Origin: Chitinophaga niastensis
GTDB taxonomy: Bacteria; Bacteroidota; Bacteroidia; Chitinophagales; Chitinophagaceae
Assembly: GCF_003014755.1 (NCBI RefSeq)
Contig: NZ_PYAW01000002.1
Span: 1 to 64,000 of the forward strand
Direction: 5' to 3'
DNA: 64,000 bases
This document shows positions 36,646 through 43,916 of this stretch, piece after piece. Under the pieces are notes generated by a model, which was given only the letters and a program-made list of their open reading frames with translations, ran no database searches and was not told the origin of the DNA. Each line of letters opens with the position of its first letter. The stretch's first letter is position 1. The translations under genes were made by a program, and so were the position numbers.

Positions 36646-37170
36646 TTAATGTGACCCGTTTAGGCTGCCTTTAGGTTTGGTAAAGTCCTGGTAGTACTTT
36701 TTTATCTGCTCATAAAGGTCATATGTTGTTGCATTTTTCACAAATGCATAACCCGGATTATACTGCTGCATAAAACGTTGCAGACTATCACCTTCCAGTT
36801 GGGTAACCTTATTTACCAGCGTTGGCGTATACACATTGCTAACGAACATTTCCTGTTCCTTATTGAGCAGCATCTTTCTGAAATTTGCTTTTTTTCTATT
36901 CTTTTTTATCTGTGTAACGTGGTACAACTTATTAATGTCCACACTCATGCCCCTGTATACTTCGTACCATTTAGCGCGCCGGAAATTCATCTCTTTATCA
37001 TATTCCTCCCTGAATCTGAGCGAATCTTTAAAAAAATTATATTGGATGATGTGTACTGTTTTCAGTTGCACCCGGTTGCCGCTTGAACTATCGGCTGTTT
37101 TATTTTGGGCAAAACCGTTGACAGCAAACAGGCATAGCAGTATTATCCATATCCTTGGTAAGGGTCTCAT
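36646..37170 (-). CDS. Small exported protein of unknown function
   Basis: A 174-aa protein with a signal peptide (1-21, VNGFAQ). The mature part is basic and aromatic (KMLLNKEQEMFVSNVYTPTL, TTYDLYEQIKKYYQDFTKPK). It is a lone gene with about 200 bp free on its upstream neighbour's side. No motif recognised. Confidence 0.75.
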   Translation of the reverse strand: MRPLPRIWIILLCLFAVNGFAQNKTADSSSGNRVQLKTVHIIQYNFFKDSLRFREEYDKEMNFRRAKWYEVYRGMSVDINKLYHVTQIKKNRKKANFRKMLLNKEQEMFVSNVYTPTLVNKVTQLEGDSLQRFMQQYNPGYAFVKNATTYDLYEQIKKYYQDFTKPKGSLNGSH

Positions 37171-37244
37171 AAAGGGTTAAATTACTTTTTTTCCCGTTTA
37201 TTAAAAAGTTAAATAAACATACCTTAGCGGACAGAATATATCCC

Positions 37245-38876
37245 ATGAAATATCAACAGCTTTTCCTGAAAAGTGTTTTGTTAGCATTGCTGGCGGCGTT
37301 TTCCCTATCATGTAATAACAGTAAGCAACAAAAATTTACAGTGACTGATGTGCCTGATCCCAAACAATCCGGCGGGGGCTATGTCAGTAACCCTGATCAC
37401 CTGATTTCCGATTCTGCAGTAAATGTATTGAATGCACAACTGGCCGAACTGGATAATGCCGGCAAAGTGCAGATAGCCATTGTAGCGCTGCATAGCATTG
37501 GAGCAAACGAGTCGCGCGATTTTGCACACCAGTTATTTAATCATTGGAAGTTAGGCAGGAAAGAAACAAATAATGGTCTGCTGATGCTGATGGTAGAAGA
37601 TGACCATAAACTGGTATTTGAAACTGGGGTTGGCATAGAAGCTGATATGCCGGATATTATCTGTTTCCGGATTCAGCAGGAGTACATGATTCCCCGCATA
37701 AAAGAGCATAACAATGATATCGCTTTTATTGATGGTGCACACGCCGTTTCTTCCCTTTTCTATAATGGTAATTATGCTTTTGATAATCTACCGGATGCAC
37801 CGGCACAGCAAACAGATGCTTCGTTACTGGCAACGGATACATCTGGAACGCGACTAACAACAGATCAGGGATTGGAATACGTCAAAACAGGGCATTTGCC
37901 TGGAGAGGAGCAACCGCCTGCAGCTGCAGCGGGGTTTTCATTGGCATCGCCTGATAACAGGATGGGAGATTTTTCCTTTTGGACGATCATTGCCTGTTTG
38001 GTTATTTCTGCTCTTATGATGCGTTTTTTCTTTGGAAAAAAAATCAAAGCGAAGAAAGCAGGTGCTGATGTGGAACCGGTAAGTGTAAGATCATTACCGA
38101 ATGAGTTTCTGCGTCCACGCTGGTTTGGATTGTTATTGATTCATTTGGCTGCGCTGTCTGTGATGGGGTACCTGGTAGTCAAAAAATATGCAGATGTAGG
38201 CGTTATGAAAACCCTGCTGATATACTACATAGTATGGGTGGTGTTTATGCATGTAGCTATATTGATTATTGCATTGCGTGCCGCTATTGCATTAAAAGCG
38301 GTTAACAGGCATGAAAAATGGCTGCGGCTGGAGATGTTAAGACGGAGCCTTCATCCTGCCGGATACATTTTCCCGCTTCCTTTCCTGTTGTTCTATCTGC
38401 GTTGGCTGAAATCGCATTTGAATCACCTGCGCAATGACCCGTACGATTGTCAGCATTGTTCAAAACCTATGCATAAGCTGGATGAAAAGGCGGATGACCA
38501 CTACCTGGATAAAGCACAGGTATTGGAAGAACGGTTGGAGTCAGTAGATTATGATGTGTGGAGATGTGATGCCTGTGATACCCAACTGGTATTGAATTAC
38601 ACGAATATGCAGACAACATATACGGATTGCCCTTCCTGCGCACATAAAACGTATCAATGCCAAAAGACAAAGACGCAAAAAAAAGCGACTACCTATACGG
38701 CGGGTTGGGGAGTCAGAACATATGTTTGCGCAGCTTGTGCTTATACGCACGACTATACGTTTGAAATTCCTAAAATATCTACATCGTCCTCTTCTTCTTC
38801 TAATAGTTCTTTTTCCAGCTCTTCCGACTGGGGCGGCGGATCTTCCGGTGGTGGTGGGGCAAGCAGCAGTTGGTAG
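37245..38876 (+). CDS. TPM domain protein with membrane helices and multiple zinc-ribbon-like CxxC motifs
   Basis: A 543-aa protein. The N-terminus has lipobox SLSC (Cys23). A TPM domain follows at about 45-175 (DSAVNVLNAQLAELDNAGKV, HWKLGRKETNNGLLMLMVED), the fold found in the photosystem II repair protein and bacterial YgcG. Membrane helices lie at about 245-263, 295-312 and 325-345. The C-terminal third has four Cys pairs (CQHC, CDAC, CPSC plus YQC, CAAC) of zinc-ribbon type, and the end is a Ser/Gly-rich tail. Many TPM proteins end in such a Gly/Ser tail. Topology and function are uncertain; membrane protein quality control is one guess. Confidence 0.88.
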   Translation: MKYQQLFLKSVLLALLAAFSLSCNNSKQQKFTVTDVPDPKQSGGGYVSNPDHLISDSAVNVLNAQLAELDNAGKVQIAIVALHSIGANESRDFAHQLFNHWKLGRKETNNGLLMLMVEDDHKLVFETGVGIEADMPDIICFRIQQEYMIPRIKEHNNDIAFIDGAHAVSSLFYNGNYAFDNLPDAPAQQTDASLLATDTSGTRLTTDQGLEYVKTGHLPGEEQPPAAAAGFSLASPDNRMGDFSFWTIIACLVISALMMRFFFGKKIKAKKAGADVEPVSVRSLPNEFLRPRWFGLLLIHLAALSVMGYLVVKKYADVGVMKTLLIYYIVWVVFMHVAILIIALRAAIALKAVNRHEKWLRLEMLRRSLHPAGYIFPLPFLLFYLRWLKSHLNHLRNDPYDCQHCSKPMHKLDEKADDHYLDKAQVLEERLESVDYDVWRCDACDTQLVLNYTNMQTTYTDCPSCAHKTYQCQKTKTQKKATTYTAGWGVRTYVCAACAYTHDYTFEIPKISTSSSSSSNSSFSSSSDWGGGSSGGGGASSSW

Positions 38877-38881
38877 AAAAG

Positions 38882-38940
38882 ATAAAGCTATTGAGAAGAA
38901 GCTGTTAACAATTGTTTTCATCTTCGCTCAATAGCTTTAT
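38882..38940. terminator. Bidirectional terminator between convergent genes
   Basis: ATAAAGCTATTGAG (38882-38895) pairs perfectly with CTCAATAGCTTTAT (38927-38940); inner GAAGAAG and CTTC add partial pairing. It lies 6 bp past the TPM gene, is followed on the plus strand by GTTTTG, and has a short T-run on the minus strand. It serves both the TPM gene and the PI-PLC gene. Confidence 0.75.
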
Positions 38941-38953
38941 GTTTTGTGTGAAA

Positions 38954-39934
38954 CTAGAAGTTTGTATTGATAATCAATGTAGCTCTGTCTGAAGCAGCAA
39001 AATCCATTGGTATAATACCAAAACGTCCTTGCGTGTTACTGGTAAAATAACTGTTCAGATTAGGGTTGATGGCATTAGAAACAGTGGTGATGCTGGGAAT
39101 GCCGAATATCAATGATTTGTAGCCACTGGTAAAGTTGATGTACAATACACTGAGATCCCCGTTTTTTGCTTCGCTGAACAAGCTGGTGATGTTGTTCCAT
39201 TTGGCATTGTTGTCGGGTACCTGGTACTGGTCCTGTACACGCAGATTAGCTGATCCGTTGTTGATGGAAAAAGTGGTATTGTCTGACCAGTTGGTGGCGT
39301 CAATACCTTTAGGTGTGTTGTTCGCGCCAAATCTTCTTAACAAAACAATTTTGCCCCTTACCTGGCCCAGGTTAGGGACAGTGGCTCCGAGGCTCCACTG
39401 GCCAGGATTCTGCTGTACATAACTGTCGAAAGTTTGTTCAAAAGTCTGGGTGTTGTTTGTCGCATTATACTCTTCTTTCACACACATCACAATTGTTTCT
39501 GTGGGGTGACTGTTTAAAAAGCTGAAGCAGGCATTCAGTACATCATCAAAATTCTGGTTTTGATAAATAGAGCCATGGTGAATAGCAAACTTATCGCCAA
39601 TGTGGCGGCATCTTACATCCAGAAAACGGATGCCGGCATTCAGCTGATCGGCAATAGTGAGGTTCTGGCACTTTGCAGTACCGGATACCGGTTCAAAGCG
39701 TGCACCTGAATCGTGGGTGCCCGGAATGGATAAGCGCGATACAGCAGTGTTGTCGCTTATCTGCCCCATCCAATCGGTAAGAGAAAGGGTAGTAGCGCTG
39801 CTCTTTATTTGCGCTGTTTTTAACGGTGTAATAGCCTGATCATCAGCAGGGGTAATCAGATCTTTTTTACAGCCAAACAAGGAGAGGGCTGTGAGGGCAA
39901 TGGAAACGGGTAAAAGAAGGGTATTTCTTTTCAT
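38954..39934 (-). CDS. Phosphatidylinositol-specific phospholipase C (PI-PLC) domain lipoprotein
   Basis: A 326-aa protein with lipobox LFGC (Cys22). The PI-PLC X domain starts near residue 55 with LTDWMGQISDNTAVSRLSIP followed by GTHDSG, where the first catalytic His lies. The second His is in the FAIHHGSIYQ segment. GIRFLDVRCR and TETIVMCVKEEY complete the X-box pattern. This group cleaves inositol phospholipids or GPI-type anchors; in a soil or host-associated bacterium the target could be eukaryotic lipid. It is exposed as a lipoprotein rather than freely secreted. Confidence 0.92.
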   Translation of the reverse strand: MKRNTLLLPVSIALTALSLFGCKKDLITPADDQAITPLKTAQIKSSATTLSLTDWMGQISDNTAVSRLSIPGTHDSGARFEPVSGTAKCQNLTIADQLNAGIRFLDVRCRHIGDKFAIHHGSIYQNQNFDDVLNACFSFLNSHPTETIVMCVKEEYNATNNTQTFEQTFDSYVQQNPGQWSLGATVPNLGQVRGKIVLLRRFGANNTPKGIDATNWSDNTTFSINNGSANLRVQDQYQVPDNNAKWNNITSLFSEAKNGDLSVLYINFTSGYKSLIFGIPSITTVSNAINPNLNSYFTSNTQGRFGIIPMDFAASDRATLIINTNF

Positions 39935-40012
39935 AGTAATTGAATTTAATTACAGAGAACACCGCAGGTTATAGGGTTAACTATCCCGTTACTGAAAATA
40001 ATATTTGCATAA

Positions 40013-40043
40013 CATAAAAAGAGCCGGCTTAATAGCCAGCTCT
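40013..40043 (-). terminator. Terminator of the DUF6515 gene
   Basis: Read on the minus strand, AGAGCTGGCT pairs with AGCCGGCTCT (one G-U) around an ATTA loop and is followed by TTTTTATG. It lies 21 bp past the stop of the gene at 40064-40894. Confidence 0.85.
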
Positions 40044-40063
40044 TCCTTGCCAATATAGTATGG

Positions 40064-40894
40064 TTAATTATCGTTTATCTTACCTACCACTTTATAGCCA
40101 GTGGTGCTATCTGCATTCTTTACTGCCTGATAGTACATGCCATCCGGTGATAAGAATAATTGCTGTCCATTGATTTCCACTGAGCGGCAGTTGTCCGGTA
40201 ACTGGGAAATGATATTGTCATTTCCGCTATTGTTGTTATCCGGTGTATTGTTGAGCATTGTTACTGTCTTGTCACCAATTTTACCATTCTTTCCTACCAC
40301 TATATAACGTCGGCCGTTGTCGGTCATTGTTTCCTGGTAATAGGTGCCATTCAGTTCGTAATAAGTATTACCATCTACCTGTATTTCGGTTGCTCCATCC
40401 GGTAAGTTTGGAACAGCTGCGCCCATTGGGGCATCAACTACTTTATAACCTTTATCAGTACCGGTAGATTCATAATAAGTACCTCCATAGTAATACATTG
40501 GGCCAAAGGAGGCGCCCAGTGAATAGTAGCCAAAAGGCAGGGTAGATACATAAAAGCCTAATGGTGGAAAAAATGGATTATACCGGTAGTAGTATGGTCT
40601 GCGCCATGGGTGGAAGAATCCTCCACCATGATATATCCGGCCATAAGAACCGCGATAATAGCCCGAACCATGATAATATCCTCTGTTTACGGGTGCTGAT
40701 ACCCGTGGAGAACTACTGATACGTGGGGAAGATGCGCGGGGGGCGGAAATTCGTCCGCCACTAAAGTGACTTCCGCCTCCACCACCAAAATGACCTCCAC
40801 CTCCGTGTCCGCCTCTCTGGGCGTATGCGTTGTCTACTGTAGCTGTGATTAACAGGCCAATCAGCACTAACAGTATATAGAATCTGTTTTTCAT
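40064..40894 (-). CDS. DUF6515 family exported protein
   Basis: About 276 aa from the ATG at 40894 (MKNRFYILLVLIGLL); four extra residues are possible upstream. It has a signal peptide (to about 26, NAYA), then a Gly/His/Ser/Arg-rich low-complexity stretch (about 28-65), then a Tyr-rich region with GYYRGSYGRIYHGGGFF. The C-terminal part holds repeated small beta units (EIQVDGNTYYELNGTYYQE, SVEINGQQLFLSPDGMYYQ), which match the DUF6515 pattern. A periplasmic or surface role is inferred. Function unknown. Confidence 0.88.
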   Translation of the reverse strand: MKNRFYILLVLIGLLITATVDNAYAQRGGHGGGGHFGGGGGSHFSGGRISAPRASSPRISSSPRVSAPVNRGYYHGSGYYRGSYGRIYHGGGFFHPWRRPYYYRYNPFFPPLGFYVSTLPFGYYSLGASFGPMYYYGGTYYESTGTDKGYKVVDAPMGAAVPNLPDGATEIQVDGNTYYELNGTYYQETMTDNGRRYIVVGKNGKIGDKTVTMLNNTPDNNNSGNDNIISQLPDNCRSVEINGQQLFLSPDGMYYQAVKNADSTTGYKVVGKINDN

Positions 40895-41048
40895 TTGTTT
40901 TAGCATTAACTAGTAGTCGTCATGTCAATAGCTTCATTTTTCATCCTGATATTGGACGGTAAATGGGGGCAAAGGTTTAACGGCAGAGGAGAAATCGGGC
41001 AGATAAATCTTTTAAGATATAAAAATTTTTCTATTCCTGTATGAGGGC

Positions 41049-42002
41049 TTATTGGGCGCTTGTTGTATTAATAGCAGCCATAAAGCGGGCAGCTAACTGC
41101 GCTATTTCTGCTGATCTGGCCACGTGATTGATCCAGTGTGCCGGTATGGTATCCATACCATAATGCAATCCAGCCGCAGCGCCAGCTACAGCACCGGTTG
41201 TATCGGTATCTCCACCCAGGTTTACGGCTGTCAGCGCGCATGTTTTGTAGGAGCTGGTATTGAGCAGACACCAGAAAGCGCTTTCAAGAGTATGTACTAC
41301 ATAACCGGAGCTGTTAATCTGTACTTCCGGAAACGCGGCTATATTATGGCGGAGTACCCGCTCGTAATACTTTACTTCAGCCGGGTTAAAATGATGCGTG
41401 TTTAAATATCCGTTTACAGTATGCTGCATTTGCAGGTAAGCCAATTGCAGGTCTTTTGCAGACAGCAGTATGCGTAAGTATTCCACATAAATAAAACAAG
41501 CCAGTACGGAGCGGAAATGCTGATGAGTAATGCCGGAAATTTCTTTTATAATGTGATACCGGATGTTGATATCGTTTTCTTTTGCAAGAAAAAAAGCGAC
41601 CGGCATCATGCGCATTAAAGCACCATTGCCATTTTCAAATTCCTCAAAGCCACCTGTTACTAATGGGGAGGTACCGGTGGCTACTCTCTGCAGTGCTCTC
41701 CTGGTAGTATGTCCAATGTCAAATACTTCATTATGAGCGCCCCAGTAACCGTGTTGGAACCATTGTACAAAAGTATGGGCCATGGTATTTATATCGTATC
41801 CTGTTATGAGGCTTTCTGCCGTGCAAAAAGTAAGGGAAGAATCGTCTGAGAATGTTCCCGGCGGCTGATTCCAGCAACCATATCCGGTGAGCTGATCAAC
41901 AGGATTTTCTGAAAGATAGCGCCTGGTCTTGAATTCTACAGGTACGCCGAGCGCATCGCCGATGGCAATACCATAAAAAGCACCTGATATTTGTTGTTGC
42001 AT
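41049..42002 (-). CDS. ADP-ribosylglycohydrolase family protein
   Basis: A 317-aa all-helical protein of typical ARH length. Both binuclear-metal motifs are intact: FSDDSSLT with Asp53/Asp54, and GGDTDTTGA with Asp265 and Asp267. The N-terminal GAFYGIAIGDALGVPVEF is the classical ARH start. It is expected to remove ADP-ribose from protein or nucleotide in the cytoplasm. It reads away from the gene-free hairpin region at 42190-43770, so no neighbour hints at its target. No ADP-ribosyltransferase gene is visible in the window. Confidence 0.95.
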   Translation of the reverse strand: MQQQISGAFYGIAIGDALGVPVEFKTRRYLSENPVDQLTGYGCWNQPPGTFSDDSSLTFCTAESLITGYDINTMAHTFVQWFQHGYWGAHNEVFDIGHTTRRALQRVATGTSPLVTGGFEEFENGNGALMRMMPVAFFLAKENDINIRYHIIKEISGITHQHFRSVLACFIYVEYLRILLSAKDLQLAYLQMQHTVNGYLNTHHFNPAEVKYYERVLRHNIAAFPEVQINSSGYVVHTLESAFWCLLNTSSYKTCALTAVNLGGDTDTTGAVAGAAAGLHYGMDTIPAHWINHVARSAEIAQLAARFMAAINTTSAQ

Positions 42003-42190
42003 ACGTGTAGGATGACTAACGTTAAAGATCGTATGAAAAGATATATTGAATATACGAATTGGGATGATTATGACATCATTTTTTTCATCGATACATACAA
42101 ATTTTTTTCAAATTTTGTATATTCATTTTATTCATTAATACTTTGATCCGTTCATTCTCATTCATTGGCATTACGGCCATAGTAAGCGGG

Positions 42191-42218
42191 TTTCAGATAT
42201 TACGGTTTGTTATCTTTG
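42191..42218 (+). promoter_or_regulatory. Promoter-like motif upstream of the hairpin-array region
   Basis: TATCTTTG at 42211-42218 fits the Bacteroidota -7 box exactly; the -33 side is a weaker TTTC (42191-42194, 17-bp spacing). Transcription would run to the right from about 42225 into the repeat region. Just upstream, 42120-42168 has several TTCATT repeats and 42093-42120 an AT-rich imperfect palindrome. Confidence 0.5.
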
Positions 42219-42329
42219 CATTATAACACTAAACTGTCGTTAGCGTTAATGCCAAGCCGCTGTAGCTAATCTGTTGTTCAAGTAGTCATTCTCTTAATTA
42301 TTATTTGTTAAAACTAATTTTCAGAGAAG

Positions 42330-42509
42330 ATGATTGAATTATCCAACCGTTTTTATGATCTGTCGAAATACTTTACTGTCGCTATTTCCATTTATTTATT
42401 GAGCAAGAAACCAACCCAAATGCAAGCTTTTCTTTTTAACAGACAATTTCAAACATGTACGTTTTTAGGGAACTATCATTATCAACTCTTCTTCTTTGTG
42501 CTGAATTAG
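42330..42509 (+). CDS. Possible small protein, 59 aa
   Basis: The first ATG after the promoter at 42191-42218 opens 59 codons (start MIELSNRFYDLSKYFTVAIS), with a hydrophobic stretch in the first half and end YQLFFFVLN. The TAG stop is followed in the same frame by 40 more open codons to 42632 (including GIIKGIGPAVASC), so this could be a gene of 100 codons broken by one stop. I recognise no family. The frame is short enough to be chance. Confidence 0.28.
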   Translation: MIELSNRFYDLSKYFTVAISIYLLSKKPTQMQAFLFNRQFQTCTFLGNYHYQLFFFVLN

Positions 42510-42635
42510 CCATGCAAAGGAATTATTAAAGGCATTGGACCTGCTGTAGCAAGCTGTATCACTATTGCCCGTTATGATTATTACGCATCGGATGGAGATG
42601 CTGTAATGTATAGAGAAAAGTATAGAGAGTAACCT

Positions 42636-42900
42636 GTATTCATTGTTTGTTATTTCACTGGCATGCTGCACGCATAGCCGTATTGTAGAAGCATTACAAT
42701 CATAAACGTATTCATTATTTGTTATTTCACCGGTATGCTGCACGCATAGCTGTGAAGGAAGAATACTGTAGCGGTGAGCGTATTCATTGTTTGTTATTTC
42801 ACCGGCATGTTATACACATAGCCGTAGAGAAGAAATATTGTAATCATGTGAACATCCGTTGTTTGTTACCTTATTGTAATTCGTGGCGGTATTGCCTTGG
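42636..42900 (+). repeat. 72-bp tandem repeat, about 3.5 degenerate copies, each with a stem-loop
   Basis: Units begin at 42636, 42708, 42780 and (decayed) 42852, at an exact 72-bp period. The shared core is GTATTCATTGTTTGTTATTT, followed by a stem-loop: CGGCATGC ... GCATAGCCG in unit 1-like form, CGGTATGC ... GCATAGCTG in unit 2 and CGGCATGT ... ACATAGCCG in unit 3. ATGC/GCAT changes to ATGT/ACAT on both sides, so pairing is kept. A weak open frame runs through units 2-4 (period 24 codons). The region leads directly into the hairpin array at 42995. Confidence 0.75.
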
Positions 42901-42994
42901 CAGGAAAGTGTGATAACAGAAATGAGAAACTGATATAAGCCAGGATAAGTAACCATTTAAAGCGCATACACAATAGGGTGAAAATACATATAAG

Positions 42995-43768
42995 GGGCTG
43001 TTTTTCCAGGCGGTCCGGTTTTATAAAATAAGATTATTAACATTTAACTCATATCATAAATGGGGTTATTGTACATACATAGATGGACTGTTTTTCCAGG
43101 CGGTCCGGGTTTAGAAAAATATTAAACCAATGAATAGTTGCAAGTATGAATGATGGAGTCAATAGGGATTACTTTTCTAAGTAGTCCCTCTACCAAACGA
43201 TGTGTAAATAAAAATATTAGTATCTGTTTGGAGTGCAACATACACAATGGAAGCTTTATGCAAGGACCGTTTTTCTAAGCGGTCCCAATTGTAAAACACC
43301 AATGTGCGTGACTAGTCAGGCATATTGTTTATATATAAAAATTGTAAACGCCATATGTTAAATCGCTCGGTGTAAATACTGGTAAAACAGTTGATACGCT
43401 GGTTGATTGAGAATCCAGGGACCGTTTTTCCAGACAGTCCCCTTTATACAGGAAATCAAGACTGAAGTAACAGTCTTCAACATAGAGCAGTTATTTTTTC
43501 ATAGGTACAATTTGACTTGGGAAAGAAAGGAACCGTTTTTTTAAACGGTTCCGATTTTAAAATCTTTTTCTGTAAGCGGAAGAACTTAGGAAAAGTAGAA
43601 TGACAAAACAACAGATTAGCGGAGCTGCTTTTCAAGGCGGCTCCTTATTCAAAGAAAATAATGGGCAGGTTTACCTGTGTGACAGAGGTAACCTGCTGCT
43701 ATATATACGATATGATTTAAGGTGGACGAATAATGTTGATTTAGCGGGGCTGCTTGTCGAAGCGGCCC
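42995..43768 (+). repeat. Array of eight co-varying stem-loops, possible structured non-coding RNA
   Basis: Hairpins lie at 42995-43016, 43085-43106, 43165-43188, 43264-43285, 43418-43441, 43529-43552, 43621-43644 and 43747-43768. Each has an 8-10-bp stem, and most have a 4-nt loop of type TTCC, TTCT, TTTT, TTCA or GTCG. The outer stem sequence varies but pairing is kept: GGACCG/CGGTCC, GGAACCG/CGGTTCC, GGAGCTGC/GCGGCTCC, GGGCTGC/GCGGCCC, GGGATTACT/AGTAGTCCC. Most deviations are G-U pairs on the plus strand, which would be A-C mismatches on the minus strand, so plus-strand RNA is the likely form. Start-to-start distances are 80-154 bp. The intervening DNA is AT-rich and shows faint similarity between units (for example CATACACAAT before hairpins 1 and 4). 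Hairpin 6 is followed by a modest T-rich run; the others are not, so they are not ordinary terminators. A 76-codon frame (43600-43830) covers hairpins 7 and 8. Confidence 0.65.
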
Positions 43769-43916
43769 AATACCTTATGGCCCCATTGTTTCAGGCCATA
43801 TTATTTTATCTCCGGAGGAGGAGAAATTGAAAGATTTGGAGATACCTTTGTTAGTAGTGCTATCTCCGGAAGCATTCCTCCAGGCAATGTTGCCTTTATC
43901 AATAAATCCCTTGATC

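Noticed and set aside
42465..42743. 92-codon minus-strand frame with repeated EITNNEY
   Set aside because: The repeat in the product is simply the 72-bp DNA repeat read backwards; stem pairing and promoter favour the plus strand.
42719..42913. 64-codon plus-strand frame through the 72-bp repeats
   Set aside because: It needs a TTG start inside a repeat, copy 1 is closed by a stop in the same frame, and the composition (many Cys, His, Tyr) is not typical; kept only as an alternative in the findings.
42995..43768. CRISPR array
   Set aside because: Spacing is irregular (80-154 bp), repeats diverge strongly in sequence, the repeated part is only 20-24 nt, and no cas gene is present in the window.
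42995..43768. Series of intrinsic terminators
   Set aside because: Only one of eight hairpins is followed by a T-rich run worth the name; the others are followed by mixed sequence.
43827..43916. TTG start with AGGAGG for the aldo/keto reductase
   Set aside because: The family starts at the MQYHLLGKS segment, and Bacteroidota seldom use Shine-Dalgarno sequences, so the AGGAGG is probably chance or part of a local CTCC/GGAG palindrome.
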